64,000 bases of DNA from Limnohabitans sp. TEGF004 (GCF_027924965.1 NZ_AP027056.1:2294001-2358000), one strand, 5' to 3'; counted from the stretch's first letter, positions 35,994 to 47,267 are shown. Notes: generated by a model not told the origin, from the letters alone. Translations and numbers: made by a program.

Positions 35994-37051
35994 TCTGTGG
36001 TGACGTCGCCAATCGCCTTGGGCGGCGTGACACCCAAGTGGCGGTACGCCGCCAAAGTGGCCATGCGGCCACGTGGCGTGCGTTGCAAGAAACCTTGCTG
36101 AATCAAATACGGCTCAATCACGTCTTCAATCGTGTCGCGCTCTTCACCAATGCTGGCGGCAATGTTGTCGAGGCCCACGGGGCCGCCATCAAAGCGGTGA
36201 ATCACCGCCTCCAACAATTTGCGGTCCATCAAGTCAAAGCCTTGCGGGTCCACGTCCAACATGGCCAATGCTTTTTTGGCGATGTCTTCGGTGATGCGGC
36301 CTGTGCCCTTCACATCTGCATAGTCGCGCACACGGCGCAGCAAGCGGTTGGCAATGCGTGGCGTGCCGCGTGAGCGACGCGCAATCTCAAAACCACCTTC
36401 CACATCCATCGGCGTGTCCAGCAAACCCGCGCTGCGCACCACGATGCGTTGCAGCTCTTCGGCGGTGTAAAACTCCAAGCGCGACACAATGCCAAAGCGG
36501 TCACGCAGGGGGTTGGTCAACATGCCCGCACGGGTGGTGGCCCCCACCAAAGTGAAAGGCTGCAAGTCGAGCTTGATGCTGCGGGCCGCTGGGCCTTCAC
36601 CAATCATGATGTCGATTTGGTAGTCCTCTAGCGCGGGATACAAAATCTCTTCCACCACGGGCGACAAGCGGTGAATCTCGTCGATGAACAGCACATCGTT
36701 TTTCTCTAAGCCAGTCAGCAACGCGGCCAAGTCTTTGGGCTTCTCCAACACGGGGCCACTGGTAGAGCGCAGGTTCACACCCAGCTCTTGCGCAATGATG
36801 TGGCTCAGCGTCGTCTTGCCTAAACCGGGTGGACCAAACAGCAGCACATGGTCGAGCGCTTCGTTGCGCTTCTTGGCTGCGCCAATGAAAATCTCGAGCT
36901 GCTCACGCACCTTCATCTGGCCCACATACTCTTGCAGCAGTTTGGGGCGTAGCGCGCGCTCAATCGCTTCTTCGTTGGGCGATACAGGCGCAGCAGACAC
37001 CATGCGCGAAGGCACGGGCGATGGGGCGAAATCGTCGGTTTGAATGCTCAT
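35990..37051 (-). CDS. ruvB: Holliday junction branch migration helicase RuvB
   Basis: The hexameric AAA+ motor that, with RuvA, moves Holliday junctions. Walker A is [10 protein letters not shown], Walker [10 protein letters not shown], sensor I GATTRAG and the C-terminal winged helix ends [17 protein letters not shown]. At 353 residues it has the normal length with a Pro-rich N-terminal lead. It follows ruvA by 3 bp in one operon; ruvC is not adjacent. Confidence 0.98.
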   Translation of the reverse strand: MSIQTDDFAPSPVPSRMVSAAPVSPNEEAIERALRPKLLQEYVGQMKVREQLEIFIGAAKKRNEALDHVLLFGPPGLGKTTLSHIIAQELGVNLRSTSGPVLEKPKDLAALLTGLEKNDVLFIDEIHRLSPVVEEILYPALEDYQIDIMIGEGPAARSIKLDLQPFTLVGATTRAGMLTNPLRDRFGIVSRLEFYTAEELQRIVVRSAGLLDTPMDVEGGFEIARRSRGTPRIANRLLRRVRDYADVKGTGRITEDIAKKALAMLDVDPQGFDLMDRKLLEAVIHRFDGGPVGLDNIAASIGEERDTIEDVIEPYLIQQGFLQRTPRGRMATLAAYRHLGVTPPKAIGDVTTD

Positions 37052-37054
37052 GGT

Positions 37055-37627
37055 TTATTTGGCCAAAGATTTCAGCGCCAGCTTGATGCCGTCACTCACG
37101 CCCACATCGGCGGGCAATGCCTTGAGTGCGGCAGCGGCTTCTTTGTCGTTGTAGCCCAGCGCCAGCAAGGCTTGCAAGATGTCGCTTTGGTGGTCGGGCG
37201 TGGAAAACAAATGGGGGCCAAGGTCTGCGCCGAGCTTGCCTTTGAGTTCGAGCAACAAACGCTCTGCCGTTTTCTTGCCAATGCCCGGCACCTTGGTGAG
37301 ACGACCTGCATCTTGGTCAGACACAGCACGCGCCAACTCGTCTGCACTCAAGCCACTCAAAATGCCAAGGGCCATGCGCGGACCCACGCCTGAGATTTTG
37401 ATGAGCAAGCGAAACGTGGCGCGTTCAGACACCGTGCCAAAGCCAAACAAAATTTGTGCATCTTCGCGCACCACGAAGTGTGTGAGCAAGGACACTTTTT
37501 CGCCATTGGCGGGCAGGTTGTAAAACGTGCTCATGGGCACATCGACTTCGTAGCCCACGCCATTGCAGTCCACCAAAACTTGCGGTGGATTTTTCTCGCT
37601 GAGGATGCCTGTTAACTTGCCTATCAT
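37055..37627 (-). CDS. ruvA: Holliday junction branch migration protein RuvA
   Basis: The tetrameric junction-binding partner of RuvB. The 190-residue protein has the OB domain ([22 protein letters not shown]), two helix-hairpin-helix motifs ([12 protein letters not shown] and [16 protein letters not shown]) and a C-terminal RuvB-binding domain ([16 protein letters not shown]). AAGG lies 8 nt before the ATG at 37627. Its start is only 27 bp from the divergent phoH start. Confidence 0.97.
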   Translation of the reverse strand: MIGKLTGILSEKNPPQVLVDCNGVGYEVDVPMSTFYNLPANGEKVSLLTHFVVREDAQILFGFGTVSERATFRLLIKISGVGPRMALGILSGLSADELARAVSDQDAGRLTKVPGIGKKTAERLLLELKGKLGADLGPHLFSTPDHQSDILQALLALGYNDKEAAAALKALPADVGVSDGIKLALKSLAK

Positions 37628-37654
37628 TGGGGTACCTTTTGAGAGATTATCGAC

Positions 37655-38614
37655 TTGATTCTTCGCCACACCTTCACCCCGCATAACAACACCCGTCTGT
37701 CGCATTTGTGCGGCCCCACCGACGAACACTTGCGCACCATCGAACTCGCGCTAGACGTGAAGATCGCCCACCGTCACGAGCAGTTCAAAGTGGACGGCCA
37801 CAAAGCCAAAGCCACCCGCGCCATGGAAGTGCTGCAAGCCTTGTACGAGCGCGCGGCCAAAGCGATCCCCCCCGAACAAGTGCAACTCATGCTGGCGGGT
37901 GACAGCGCGATGGAAGAGGAAGACATTCCCACACTTCAAACCCGCCGCACGGACTTGCGTCCACGCACGCCCACACAAGCCGCCTACCTTGACAACATTG
38001 CAGCGCACGACATCAGCTTTGGCATTGGCCCTGCGGGCACTGGCAAAACCTATCTGGCCGTGGCCTGTGCTGTGGATGCGCTAGAGCGCAGCGCGGTGCA
38101 ACGCATTGTGTTGACGCGTCCCGCTGTCGAGGCAGGCGAAAAACTCGGGTTCTTGCCCGGTGACTTGGGCCAAAAAGTCGATCCGTATTTGCGCCCCCTG
38201 TACGACGCCTTGTATGACCTGATGGGTTACGACCGCGTGCAAAAAGCGTTTGAACGCAATGCCATTGAAATTGCGCCCCTCGCCTTCATGCGTGGCCGCA
38301 CGCTCAACAACGCCTTTGTCATCTTGGACGAAGCGCAAAACACCACGCCCGAACAAATGAAGATGTTCCTCACCCGCATTGGCTTTGGCGCCAAAGCGGT
38401 GGTCACGGGTGACGTGAGCCAGATTGACTTGCCCAAGGGCCAGCTCAGTGGTTTGATTGATGCCGAGCGCGTGTTGAAACGCGTCAAAGGTATCTCGGTC
38501 ACCCGATTCACCAGCGCCGATGTGGTGCGCCACCCACTCGTGGCCCGCATCGTTGACGCTTATGACGCACAACGCACAGCCACCACCGGCGCCCCTTCAC
38601 GGAAACAATCTTAA
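37655..38614 (+). CDS. phoH: PhoH-like ATPase
   Basis: A 319-residue PhoH-family ATPase. Walker A is [11 protein letters not shown], Walker [27 protein letters not shown] and [11 protein letters not shown] are family blocks. A role in RNA metabolism with YbeY is likely from conserved linkage. Translation begins at TTG (MILRHTFTP, the usual family start); a stop lies five codons upstream and no ATG is available before residue 58. ybeY follows after 4 bp. Confidence 0.94.
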   Translation: MILRHTFTPHNNTRLSHLCGPTDEHLRTIELALDVKIAHRHEQFKVDGHKAKATRAMEVLQALYERAAKAIPPEQVQLMLAGDSAMEEEDIPTLQTRRTDLRPRTPTQAAYLDNIAAHDISFGIGPAGTGKTYLAVACAVDALERSAVQRIVLTRPAVEAGEKLGFLPGDLGQKVDPYLRPLYDALYDLMGYDRVQKAFERNAIEIAPLAFMRGRTLNNAFVILDEAQNTTPEQMKMFLTRIGFGAKAVVTGDVSQIDLPKGQLSGLIDAERVLKRVKGISVTRFTSADVVRHPLVARIVDAYDAQRTATTGAPSRKQS

Positions 38615-38618
38615 AAAT

Positions 38619-39071
38619 ATGGCACTGCCCACCTTAGACCTGACCCTGCAATTTGGCGACGTGCCCTACGCCGCGCGCCACCGCGCTGCATTACCTCGCG
38701 CGTTTGTGAACCGCTGTATTCGCAGCGCCTTGGCCCATGACGCCGAAATGACGGTGCGCATCGTCGACGCTGAAGAAGGCCAAGCACTCAACAGCAGCTA
38801 CCGCAAGAAAAACTACGCCACCAATGTGCTGACGTTTGATTACGCCCAAGCCCCAATGGTGATGGCCGACCTCGTGCTGTGTGCACCCGTGGTGGCAACT
38901 GAGGCCAAAGAGCAAGGCAAGTCACTGCAAGAGCACTACGCACATTTGCTGATTCATGGCGCGTTGCATGCCCAAGGCTATGACCACGAAACCTCTGAAA
39001 AAGATGCCATCGAGATGGAAACGTTAGAGATGTTCATCATGGCAAGCCTCGGCCTGCCCTGCCCTTACTGA
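38619..39071 (+). CDS. ybeY: Endoribonuclease YbeY
   Basis: A zinc-dependent single-strand endoribonuclease in 16S rRNA maturation and ribosome quality control. The 150-residue protein has the metal site HGALHAQGYDHE and the upstream SYRKKNYATNVLTF. It is coupled to phoH (4 bp gap), the standard phoH-ybeY pair, and convergent with dbpA. I used the ATG at 38619; the longer frame overlaps phoH. Confidence 0.96.
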   Translation: MALPTLDLTLQFGDVPYAARHRAALPRAFVNRCIRSALAHDAEMTVRIVDAEEGQALNSSYRKKNYATNVLTFDYAQAPMVMADLVLCAPVVATEAKEQGKSLQEHYAHLLIHGALHAQGYDHETSEKDAIEMETLEMFIMASLGLPCPY

Positions 39072-39085
39072 TACAGAGCTCAAGA

Positions 39086-40498
39086 TTAACGACCCAAGGC
39101 GTCTTCCAACAAACGCACTTTTACCGTCTTGCCTTTGACGCGCCCCGCACTCAAACGCTTGACGGCTTCACGCGCAATGCTCCGCTCCACCGCCACGTAG
39201 GTGGAAAACTCGTTCACATTGATCTTGCCCACCTGCTCTTTGGTGAAGCCTGCATCACCCGTGAGTGCGCCCAACACATCACCGGCACGAATCTTCTCTT
39301 TGCGGCCGCCCACAATTTGCAGCGTTGCCATCGGCGGCTGCAAGATGCCGCCGGCGGCAGGCGTAAGGCTGTTAAGTGGCGCCCAGGTGGACTCGCGGTT
39401 TTGCAACTGTTCAATCTTGCCCACATTGCCCATCTCGTCCATGCTGGCAAGTGACAAGGCCAAGCCTTCGGCATCGCCGCGACCTGTGCGGCCAATGCGG
39501 TGAATGTGCACCTCGGGATCGGGCGTCACGTCCACGTTGATGACGGCTTCTAAATTGGCCACATCCAAGCCACGCGCCGCCACATCGGTAGCCACCAACA
39601 CCGAGCAACTGCGGTTGGCAAACTGCACCAGCACTTGGTCGCGTTCGCGTTGCTCTAGCTCACCAAACAAGGCCAGGGCGCTGAAGCCTTGGGCTTGCAG
39701 CACGGTCACCAAATCGCGGCATTGCTGTTTGGTGTTGCAAAACGCCAGCGTGGATTCAGGGCGGAAGTGATTGAGCAGTTGCGACACCGCATGCAAGCGT
39801 TCGTTGTTGCTCACCTCGAAAAAAATCTGTTTGATTTTTTGCGCATCGTGTTGTGCCTGCACCTTCACGGTTTGCGGTTCGCGCATGAACTGGGAGGCGA
39901 GCTTGGCAATGCCTTCTGGATAAGTAGCCGAGAACAACAAAGTTTGGCGGTCTTTGGGGCACTGACGCGCCACCTTGGCGATGTCATCAAAGAAACCCAT
40001 GTCCAACATGCGGTCGGCTTCGTCGAGCACCAACATCTTCAAGCCTTGCAAGCTGAGAGAGCCGCGCTCCAAATGGTCCATGATGCGGCCGGGCGTGCCC
40101 ACCACCACATGCGCACCATGCTCTAGGCTCACGGTTTGGCCGCGTAACGCAACACCACCACACAGCGTGACCACTTTGATATTGCCCACCGCGCGGGCCA
40201 AGCGGCGAATTTCTTGCGTGACTTGGTCGGCTAATTCGCGCGTGGGGCAAAGAATCATGGCTTGCGCGTCAAACTGCGCAGGATCGAGTTTTTCAACCAA
40301 GGGAATGCCAAAGGCGGCTGTCTTTCCGCTGCCTGTGCTGGCTTGGGCAATCAAGTCGCGGCCCGCCAAGGTGAGGGGCAAGCTCGCGGCTTGAATGGGA
40401 GTCATCTGGGTGTAGCCCAGCTGCGTCAAGTTATCTAGTGAAGAGGCCGCGAGGCTCAGGGAAGCAAAGGTCGTAGCGGTATTTTTTGTATCGGTCAT
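39086..40498 (-). CDS. dbpA: ATP-dependent RNA helicase DbpA
   Basis: A DEAD-box helicase for late assembly of the 50S subunit. Motifs in order: TPIQAASLP (Q), ASTGSGKTA (I), PTRELADQ (Ia), TPGRIMDH (Ib), LDEADRML (II), FSATYP (III, SAT), [10 protein letters not shown] (VI). The C-terminal 75 residues ([14 protein letters not shown] [18 protein letters not shown]) form the RNA-binding domain that recognises hairpin 92 of 23S rRNA. The start overlaps the dtd stop in an ATGA; it is the third gene of a CDF-dtd-dbpA operon. Confidence 0.95.
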   Translation of the reverse strand: MTDTKNTATTFASLSLAASSLDNLTQLGYTQMTPIQAASLPLTLAGRDLIAQASTGSGKTAAFGIPLVEKLDPAQFDAQAMILCPTRELADQVTQEIRRLARAVGNIKVVTLCGGVALRGQTVSLEHGAHVVVGTPGRIMDHLERGSLSLQGLKMLVLDEADRMLDMGFFDDIAKVARQCPKDRQTLLFSATYPEGIAKLASQFMREPQTVKVQAQHDAQKIKQIFFEVSNNERLHAVSQLLNHFRPESTLAFCNTKQQCRDLVTVLQAQGFSALALFGELEQRERDQVLVQFANRSCSVLVATDVAARGLDVANLEAVINVDVTPDPEVHIHRIGRTGRGDAEGLALSLASMDEMGNVGKIEQLQNRESTWAPLNSLTPAAGGILQPPMATLQIVGGRKEKIRAGDVLGALTGDAGFTKEQVGKINVNEFSTYVAVERSIAREAVKRLSAGRVKGKTVKVRLLEDALGR

Positions 40499-40941
40499 GC
40501 ACCGATTATCGTGATTGGGATGGTCACGGGGCCGTCGTTGACCAAATGAACTTTCATATCCGCGCCAAAGATGCCTGTTTGCACGTTGGGGTGTTGCACT
40601 TTGGCTTGCGCCACAAATGCGTCATACAAGCGACGACCCTCGTCTGCGGGCGCTGCGCTGGTGAAGCTGGGGCGCGTGCCGCTGCTGGTGTCGGCCGCCA
40701 AGGTGAACTGGCTGACCACCAACAAACCGCCATTCACATCCACCACGCTGCGGTTCATCTTGCCTGCATCGTCGTAGAACACGCGCAGCTTCAGAATTTT
40801 GTCGAGCATCTTTTGGCCGACGGCTTCGGTGTCACCTTTCTCGGCACACAGCAACATCATCAAGCCTTGGGTAATTTCACCCACTGTTTGGCCATCCACC
40901 AACACACGCGCCTCACTCACGCGTTGCAACACTACTTTCAT
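40495..40941 (-). CDS. dtd: D-aminoacyl-tRNA deacylase
   Basis: Removes D-amino acids (and glycine from tRNA-Ala) mischarged on tRNA. The 148-residue protein shows both cross-subunit active-site motifs, [17 protein letters not shown] and NDGPVTI. Translationally coupled at both ends by ATGA overlaps, with the CDF transporter upstream and dbpA downstream. Confidence 0.97.
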   Translation of the reverse strand: MKVVLQRVSEARVLVDGQTVGEITQGLMMLLCAEKGDTEAVGQKMLDKILKLRVFYDDAGKMNRSVVDVNGGLLVVSQFTLAADTSSGTRPSFTSAAPADEGRRLYDAFVAQAKVQHPNVQTGIFGADMKVHLVNDGPVTIPITIIGA

Positions 40942-41885
40942 GCGCCGTCTTTCGGATCGTCGAAATGCGCTTCCACATCACTGGGGAGAAGCTGAATAGT
41001 GGCGCGCAGACCGGGCACCGCTTTCATCAATGCTTGCTCTACATTGCCGCGCAAGTTGGCCGCTAAGCCGAGCGACCAATCCGCAGGCATGTGCATGTGC
41101 ATATCCACAAAGCGACGCTGCCCCGCTTTACGCGTGATCACATGGTCAAACCGCACCACGTGCACATGCTGAGCCCACGACTCTTCGTGACCGAGAGAGA
41201 AGTCTTCCAGCACTTTTTGTATCTGTGCTTGCACCTCGGGCTCAACCGCTTCGTCCATCAAGCCTTGCGATGCGCCCCAAATCAAATGCCAACCTTCTTT
41301 GAGAATGTTGATGGCCACACCTATCGCCACCACGGCATCGAGCCACAACCAACCGCTGTAGCTCACCAATGCAATGCCCGATACCACGCCCACCGACGTC
41401 CACACATCGGTCACCAAGTGACGTGCATCCGCTTCTAGCGCGATAGAACGATGTGTTTTAGCGGCACGAAACATGACCCAAGCCAACAAGCCATTCAGCA
41501 CCGAGCTGGCGACCGACAAGGCCAAACCAAGGCCCACTTGCTCCAAAGGCTGCGGGTCAAATATGCGATGGCTGGCCGCCCAAATGATGCCCAGCGCAGC
41601 CACCACAATGAGAATTCCTTCAAAGCCAGACGAAAAATATTCGGCTTTGTGGTGGCCATACGGATGATCCTCATCCGCAGGCATAGCGGCGACGGTCACC
41701 ATCATCAAACCAAATATCGCGCTGGCTAAGTTGACCAGCGACTCCATCGCATCGGATAACAAACCCACCGAATCGGTGAGGTGCCATGCCAAGGTTTTGA
41801 GTGCGATGGTGATGCATGCCACCACAACCGAAGCCCAAAGCAGACCTTTGGGCGAGAGCCATTTTTCAAGGGTGTGGGTGTTCAT
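40938..41885 (-). CDS. Cation diffusion facilitator (CDF) metal transporter
   Basis: A 315-residue divalent metal/proton antiporter with six membrane helices and a cytoplasmic C-terminal domain. The metal-site residues are in [11 protein letters not shown] (D and E, in place of the common second D), HPYGHHKAE and [14 protein letters not shown] (HxxxD). It resembles FieF-type iron or zinc exporters; the D-to-E change may shift metal preference. It is the first gene of the dtd-dbpA operon. Confidence 0.9.
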   Translation of the reverse strand: MNTHTLEKWLSPKGLLWASVVVACITIALKTLAWHLTDSVGLLSDAMESLVNLASAIFGLMMVTVAAMPADEDHPYGHHKAEYFSSGFEGILIVVAALGIIWAASHRIFDPQPLEQVGLGLALSVASSVLNGLLAWVMFRAAKTHRSIALEADARHLVTDVWTSVGVVSGIALVSYSGWLWLDAVVAIGVAINILKEGWHLIWGASQGLMDEAVEPEVQAQIQKVLEDFSLGHEESWAQHVHVVRFDHVITRKAGQRRFVDMHMHMPADWSLGLAANLRGNVEQALMKAVPGLRATIQLLPSDVEAHFDDPKDGA

Positions 41886-41908
41886 GCACGCAGTCTAGTG
41901 GCGCTCTG

Positions 41909-43153
41909 TTATGCCAAGGTGACACGCGCAAATTTGCGCTTGCCCACTTGCACCACAAACGTACCCGCATCCAACTTCAAACCTTTGTCGCTGACCACAC
42001 TGGAGTCCACGCGCACGCCACCGCCGTCAATCAAACGGTTGGCTTCGCTGCTGGAAGGCGCCAAGCCTGCGGCTTTGAGCAAGGCGCCAATGCCCATGGG
42101 TGCGCCGCTGAGCGATACCTCTGGAATTTCATCGGGCACGCCGCCTTTGCTGCGGTTGATAAAGTCTTGCTCTGCGGCTTCGGCTGCAGCTGCACCGTGG
42201 AAACGTGCGGTGATTTCTTTGGCCAAAGCCACCTTGGCGTCTTTGGGATTGCGACCGCCTTCGATTTCTTTTTTCAAGGCTTCAATATCCGCCATCGACT
42301 TGAACGACAGCAAGGTGTACCAACGCCACATGAGCACGTCAGAGATGGACAGCACCTTGGCAAACATGGTGTTGGGTTCTTCGCTGATGCCGATGTAGTT
42401 GTTCTTGGACTTGGACATTTTGTCAACGCCGTCCAAGCCTTCAAGCAGCGGCATGGTCAAGATGCACTGCGCTTCTTGGCCGTATTCAGCTTGCAAATGG
42501 CGGCCCATGAGCAGGTTGAATTTTTGGTCTGTGCCACCCAATTCCAAATCAGACTTCAAAGCCACCGAGTCGTAGCCCTGCATGAGCGGGTACAAAAACT
42601 CGTGCACGCTGATGGGCGTGTTGGCGTGGAAGCGGTCATGAAAGTCGTTGCGCTCCATCATGCGCGCCACGGTGTACTTCGATGCCAACTGAATCATGCC
42701 CATGGAGCCCAGCGGAATGCACCACTCGCTGTTGTAACGAATTTCGGTTTTGGCGGGGTCGAGCACCAATGAGGCTTGCTTGTAATACGTCTCGGCGTTA
42801 ACCTTGATTTGCTCAGGCGTGAGCGGTGGGCGTGTGCTGTTACGTCCTGATGGGTCACCAATCAAACTGGTGAAGTCGCCAATCAAAAATATGACCTGAT
42901 GCCCCAAGTCTTGCAACTGACGCATTTTGTTGAGCACCACGGTGTGGCCGATGTGGATGTCGGGCGCGGTGGGGTCTAGGCCCAATTTGATGCGCAAGGG
43001 CTGACCCGTGGCTTCTGAGCGCGCGAGCTTTTTTACCCAGGCGTCTTCTGGAATCAGTTCTTCGCAGCCGCGTTTGGTGACAGCCAAGGCTTCGAGGACA
43101 CGGTCAGTCACTGGGTGAACAACGGGGTGAGTTTGTAAAGATGCTTGATTCAT
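41909..43153 (-). CDS. tyrS: Tyrosyl-tRNA synthetase
   Basis: A 414-residue class I synthetase. The HIGH motif is in [10 protein letters not shown], the KMSKS motif is intact (KMSKSKNN), [10 protein letters not shown] binds the tRNA/tyrosine pocket, and the C-terminus is an S4 RNA-binding domain ([13 protein letters not shown]). It belongs to the KMSKS-type bacterial group (TyrZ-like) rather than the E. coli TyrS type with KFGK. Divergent from the M23 peptidase gene. Confidence 0.96.
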   Translation of the reverse strand: MNQASLQTHPVVHPVTDRVLEALAVTKRGCEELIPEDAWVKKLARSEATGQPLRIKLGLDPTAPDIHIGHTVVLNKMRQLQDLGHQVIFLIGDFTSLIGDPSGRNSTRPPLTPEQIKVNAETYYKQASLVLDPAKTEIRYNSEWCIPLGSMGMIQLASKYTVARMMERNDFHDRFHANTPISVHEFLYPLMQGYDSVALKSDLELGGTDQKFNLLMGRHLQAEYGQEAQCILTMPLLEGLDGVDKMSKSKNNYIGISEEPNTMFAKVLSISDVLMWRWYTLLSFKSMADIEALKKEIEGGRNPKDAKVALAKEITARFHGAAAAEAAEQDFINRSKGGVPDEIPEVSLSGAPMGIGALLKAAGLAPSSSEANRLIDGGGVRVDSSVVSDKGLKLDAGTFVVQVGKRKFARVTLA

Positions 43154-43274
43154 AAGGATTTTTTACCATCCAAGGTATACTTGACGGTTTGGTGTTTGAG
43201 CCTGATTTTAGAGGCCCAAACCTTGAGGCTTTGGGCTGACGTCCCCGCCTTCTACCTACTGCTGGAGAAATACC

Positions 43275-44609
43275 TTGCAGACATCGTTTTCTTTGTGGGT
43301 CACGCGCCTACAAAACAGCCTTCACACACAACACCGCCGCGTTTTGGCGGGCGTGGCCATCGCACTCTCCGTCCTCGGTGGCGGTGCATTTGCAGTCGCC
43401 AACTTGGATGACGGCGCCTCCAAACTTCCCTTGCGCCAAGTGGTGGAAAGCGTCAATACCTTGTCGCTGCCCAGCTTGTGGGCTGATCCATTACTGCAAC
43501 TGTTCCGCTCGGACGTCACCCGCTCGAGCGACTCAGCCGACAGCCTGCTTTCGCGCTTGGGCCTGAGCGATCCAGAAGCCGCTGCTTACCTACGTGATGC
43601 ACGCACCCCGCGCCAAAAGTTCATCGGTCGTGCAGGCCGTCTTGTCAGCGTGACGGGTGACACCGAACACAAACTCACACGCCTGACCGCTCGCTGGGCC
43701 AACGACGATGGCGAGAGCTTCACCCGCTGGGTGATGGAGCGCACCCCCAACGGTTTCACAGAGCACGAAGAGACAGCACGCTTGAACGTGAGCACCCGCA
43801 TGAGCAACGGCACGATTCAAAGCTCGTTGTTCGCGGCTACGGATGATGCCAACATCCCCGACAGCGTGGCCAGCCAGTTGGCTGACATCTTTGCGGGCGA
43901 CATCGACTTTCACCGCGCCCTGCGCAAGGGTGACCGATTTGCTGTGGTGTATGAGTCGCTCGAAGCCGATGGCGAAGTGCTTCGCACAGGCCGCGTGATC
44001 TCGGCCGAGTTTGTGAACAACGGCAAAACACATCAAGCGTTTTGGTTCAAAGAAGCCGGCTCCAAAGAAGGCGGCTACTACAACGCTGACGGCATCAGTC
44101 TGCGCCGCGCCTACTTGGCATCACCCCTCGCCTTCTCGCGCATGACCAGTGGCTTCAAAATGCGCTTTCACCCTATTCTGCAAACTTGGCGCGCCCACTT
44201 GGGCGTGGACTATGCAGCGCCCACCGGCACGCCGGTGCGCAGCGTGGGTCAAGGCATTGTGGACGTAGCTGGCTCACAGGGGGGCTTTGGCAATGTGGTG
44301 ATGGTCAAACACGCCAGCGGCCAAACCACCGTTTACGCGCACTTGAGTCGCATCAACGTCAAACGTGGCCAGTCTGTCATGCAAGGCCAAACACTCGGCT
44401 TGGTCGGTTCAACCGGCTGGGCCACGGGTCCACATTTGCACTTTGAGTTTCGTGTGAACGGTCAGCACAAAGACCCGCTCACCATGGCTCGCCAAAGCGT
44501 GGCGGTGGAAGTGTCTGCCGCAGCACGCGAGCAGTTCAAGCGCCACGCAGCCATCGCCAAAGTTGACCTCGCCGCTGCAGCCACCAGCCAAGTGAGCAGC
44601 GCCGAATAA
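43275..44609 (+). CDS. M23 family metallopeptidase (peptidoglycan DD-endopeptidase)
   Basis: A 444-residue envelope protein with one N-terminal membrane anchor (about 23-42), a middle region with an OapA-like fold and a LytM/M23 domain. The zinc and catalytic residues are intact: HxxxxxxxHLGVDYAAP and GPHLHFEF. An active enzyme that cuts peptide cross-links during growth is expected. Translation starts at TTG with GGAG 7 nt upstream; there is no in-frame ATG before residue 152. anmK follows directly after the stop. Confidence 0.92.
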   Translation: MQTSFSLWVTRLQNSLHTQHRRVLAGVAIALSVLGGGAFAVANLDDGASKLPLRQVVESVNTLSLPSLWADPLLQLFRSDVTRSSDSADSLLSRLGLSDPEAAAYLRDARTPRQKFIGRAGRLVSVTGDTEHKLTRLTARWANDDGESFTRWVMERTPNGFTEHEETARLNVSTRMSNGTIQSSLFAATDDANIPDSVASQLADIFAGDIDFHRALRKGDRFAVVYESLEADGEVLRTGRVISAEFVNNGKTHQAFWFKEAGSKEGGYYNADGISLRRAYLASPLAFSRMTSGFKMRFHPILQTWRAHLGVDYAAPTGTPVRSVGQGIVDVAGSQGGFGNVVMVKHASGQTTVYAHLSRINVKRGQSVMQGQTLGLVGSTGWATGPHLHFEFRVNGQHKDPLTMARQSVAVEVSAAAREQFKRHAAIAKVDLAAAATSQVSSAE

Positions 44610-45737
44610 ATGTCGACGGCAGGAACATCACAGAAGCTTTTCATTGGCTTGATGTCGGGCACCTCGCTCGATGGTGTAGACGGAGTGTTGGCAGATTTCA
44701 GTGGCGCTCAGCCACGCGTCTTGGCACACCACGCCATGCCTTTTGCGCCAACACTCAAACAAGAACTGCTCGCGCTCAACACCCCGTCTGACAACGAACT
44801 ACACCGCGCCGCCTTAGCGGCCAACGGTCTGGTGCGCGTGTACGCGCAAACCGTGCAAGCCTTGCTGGCAGTCACACACACAAGCGCCAGCGATGTATGC
44901 GCTATCGGCGCCCACGGCCAAACTGTGCGGCACAAGCCAGGCGCGTTTGATGGCACGGGCTACACGCTGCAACTCATCAATCCAGCTTTGCTGGCCGAGC
45001 TCACCGGCATTGATGTGGTGGCCGATTTCCGCAGTCGCGATGTGGCTGCAGGTGGCCAAGGGGCGCCGCTGGTGCCCGTGTTTCACCAAGGCATCTTTTG
45101 CCAACCTGACCACACCGTGGGCGTGCTCAACATTGGCGGCATTGCCAACCTCAGCGTGCTGCACGCGAATGGCGATGTGCTGGGTTTTGACTGCGGCCCT
45201 GGTAACGCGCTGCTCGACCACTGGTGCCAAGCGCACACCGGCTATGCCTTTGACAACAACGGCGCATGGGGCGCTAGCGGCAACGTGATTGAACCTTTGT
45301 TGCAAGCCATGCTGGCCGAGCCTTTTTTGCACCAAGCACCCCCCAAAAGCACGGGGCGCGATTTGTTCCACCCCACTTGGTTAGCGCAGCAGTTGAGCGG
45401 CTTTGCTAACGCCAACGCTGCCGATGTGCAAGCCACCCTCACCGAGTTCACCGCACGCACTTGCGTGAATGATGTGCTGCGCCATGCAGCAGATGCATCT
45501 GAGCTCATCGTGTGTGGTGGTGGCGCGTTGAATGGGTTGCTGATGCAACGCTTGCAGGCGGGCTTACCCAAGGTGCGCGTGTTGTCATCCGCTGAACGCG
45601 GCATGCCGCCTTTGCAAGTCGAAGCAGCCGCCTTTGCCTGGCTGGCTCGCCAAACCGTACTGGGCCTGCCGGGCAACCTACCAAAAGTAACGGGCGCTCA
45701 AGGCGCCCGCATACTGGGTGGAATTTTTAAAGCCTGA
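44610..45737 (+). CDS. anmK: Anhydro-N-acetylmuramic acid kinase
   Basis: Phosphorylates and opens 1,6-anhydro-MurNAc in cell-wall recycling. The 375-residue protein starts with LFIGLMSGTSLDGVD (ATP/substrate motif) and has GAHGQTVRH, LNIGGIANLS, DCGPGNALLD and CGGGALNG. Its ATG is the codon right after the M23 peptidase stop, linking wall cleavage and recycling in one operon. Confidence 0.96.
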   Translation: MSTAGTSQKLFIGLMSGTSLDGVDGVLADFSGAQPRVLAHHAMPFAPTLKQELLALNTPSDNELHRAALAANGLVRVYAQTVQALLAVTHTSASDVCAIGAHGQTVRHKPGAFDGTGYTLQLINPALLAELTGIDVVADFRSRDVAAGGQGAPLVPVFHQGIFCQPDHTVGVLNIGGIANLSVLHANGDVLGFDCGPGNALLDHWCQAHTGYAFDNNGAWGASGNVIEPLLQAMLAEPFLHQAPPKSTGRDLFHPTWLAQQLSGFANANAADVQATLTEFTARTCVNDVLRHAADASELIVCGGGALNGLLMQRLQAGLPKVRVLSSAERGMPPLQVEAAAFAWLARQTVLGLPGNLPKVTGAQGARILGGIFKA

Positions 45738-45755
45738 GCTTTAAGCGTCGGTCGA

Positions 45756-46121
45756 TCAAGCTGAGAACGACGAACCGCAGCCGCAAGTGGATGTCGCGTT
45801 CGGGTTCTTGATGACGAACTGAGCGCCCTGCAAGTCTTCTTTGTAGTCAATCTCTGCGCCCACCAAGTATTGGTAGCTCATCGCATCAACCAGCAAAGAC
45901 ACGCCGTTTTTGTTGATGGTGGTGTCATCTTCGTTCACGATTTCATCGAACGTGAAACCGTATTGAAAACCTGAACAGCCGCCGCCTTGCACGAACACGC
46001 GCAACTTCAATTCAGGGTTGCCTTCTTCCGCAATCAGGTCGGCCACTTTGGCCGCCGCGCTGTCGGTGAAGACGAATGGGGATGGCATTTCTGTTTGGAC
46101 GTTTTCGGCAACTGCGCTCAT
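45756..46121 (-). CDS. erpA: Iron-sulfur cluster insertion protein ErpA
   Basis: An A-type carrier that delivers [2Fe-2S]/[4Fe-4S] clusters to apoproteins. The 121-residue protein has the three conserved cysteines, one in [11 protein letters not shown] and two in STCGCGSSF. It is convergent with anmK and lies downstream of rplM-rpsI on the same strand but beyond a strong terminator. Confidence 0.96.
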   Translation of the reverse strand: MSAVAENVQTEMPSPFVFTDSAAAKVADLIAEEGNPELKLRVFVQGGGCSGFQYGFTFDEIVNEDDTTINKNGVSLLVDAMSYQYLVGAEIDYKEDLQGAQFVIKNPNATSTCGCGSSFSA

Positions 46122-46249
46122 GTAAGGACTCCTGAATCAATGCCTAAAAGTATATCGCTTTACTCGGGTATAGCACTGCACAAGGCCCGAGAAACGCTAT
46201 TGCCGATGTGGGCATTGCCCCATCTACACGGACTTGATAGCGCCAATAA

Positions 46250-46281
46250 AAAAGCCGCAAGGGAGAACCCATGCGGCTTTT
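46250..46281 (-). terminator. Terminator of rplM-rpsI
   Basis: AAAAGCCGCA and TGCGGCTTTT form a 10 bp stem; the loop holds an inner GGG/CCC pair. On the minus strand it ends in TTTTTT, 18 bp past the rpsI stop. Confidence 0.87.
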
Positions 46282-46299
46282 GGCAAAACAGAAAGCGGA

Positions 46300-46692
46300 T
46301 TAACGCTTGCTGAACTGCTTGCGGCGACGAGCAGAGTGCAAGCCAACCTTTTTACGTTCGACTTCACGAGCATCGCGAGTCACGTAACCGGCTTGTGACA
46401 GGACGGGCTTCAAAGCTGCGTCGTAGTCGATCAAAGCGCGGGTAATACCGTGACGCACTGCACCAGCTTGGCCAGACTCACCACCGCCGTGCACGTTGAC
46501 TTGAATGTCAAACGCTTCGCCGTTGTTGGTCAGCATCAAGGGTTGCTTCGAAATCATGATCGAGGTTTGACGGCCGAAATATGCGGCGATGTCTTTACCG
46601 TTGATCGTGATTTTGCCGGAGCCTTTTTTCAGAAACACGCGAGCGACGCTTGATTTGCGACGGCCGGTGCCGTTGTTCCATTCACCAATCAT
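46300..46692 (-). CDS. rpsI: 30S ribosomal protein S9
   Basis: A 130-residue S9 whose C-terminal tail contacts the P-site tRNA. Typical blocks are [41 protein letters not shown] and the terminal [14 protein letters not shown]. It follows rplM by 9 bp in the universal L13-S9 operon. Confidence 0.99.
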   Translation of the reverse strand: MIGEWNNGTGRRKSSVARVFLKKGSGKITINGKDIAAYFGRQTSIMISKQPLMLTNNGEAFDIQVNVHGGGESGQAGAVRHGITRALIDYDAALKPVLSQAGYVTRDAREVERKKVGLHSARRRKQFSKR

Positions 46693-46701
46693 TTCAGCTC
46701 C

Positions 46702-47130
46702 TTAGATGTCCAGCACTTTAGGCTGTTGTGCGGTGTGTGGGTGCTCAGCACCGCCATACACCTTGAGCTTTTTGATCATGGCGTAGCCGAGTGGGCCTTT
46801 AGGCAACATGCCTTTGACGGCCTTCTCGAATGCGCGGCCAGGGTGCTTGGCTTGCATGTCACGGAAGTTTGTAGCTGTGATACCGCCTGGATAACCAGAG
46901 TGACGGTAGTACACCTTATCCAAAGACTTGGTACCAGTGACCTTGAGTTTGGATGCGTTGATGATGACGATGAAGTCACCTGTATCGACGTGGGGTGTGT
47001 AAATGGCTTTGTGTTTGCCGCGTAAACGGAGAGCAACTTCGCTGGCTACTCGTCCGAGCACCTTATCGGTGGCGTCAATCACAAACCACTCATGCACCAC
47101 GTCAGCGGGTTTTGCGCTGAATGTAGACAT
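46702..47130 (-). CDS. rplM: 50S ribosomal protein L13
   Basis: A 142-residue L13, an early-assembly protein. Family blocks are [43 protein letters not shown] and [23 protein letters not shown] precedes the ATG. A leader of about 130 nt runs from the promoter at 47268-47297 and could hold an L13 autoregulatory site (family knowledge, not seen directly). Confidence 0.99.
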   Translation of the reverse strand: MSTFSAKPADVVHEWFVIDATDKVLGRVASEVALRLRGKHKAIYTPHVDTGDFIVIINASKLKVTGTKSLDKVYYRHSGYPGGITATNFRDMQAKHPGRAFEKAVKGMLPKGPLGYAMIKKLKVYGGAEHPHTAQQPKVLDI

Positions 47131-47267
47131 AGTTAAATCCTAAAAGGAGAGTTGGTTTGTAGGGTCCTTTTCCACGGTCGGCGTTCTTCTGTTGAGAACC
47201 TCTTAGGTGGGAAGTGCTTCTTTCGAAGCCTCTGCCGCGGGACCACTCAAACGCTGCAGAGCCAAAG

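Noticed and set aside
41816..42772. Plus-strand frame of 318 codons
   Set aside because: Runs across the tyrS and CDF genes in antisense; no family resemblance.
43145..43411. Small plus-strand frame before the M23 peptidase
   Set aside because: Overlaps the peptidase start in another frame and has no family; the peptidase TTG start has a good ribosome binding site.
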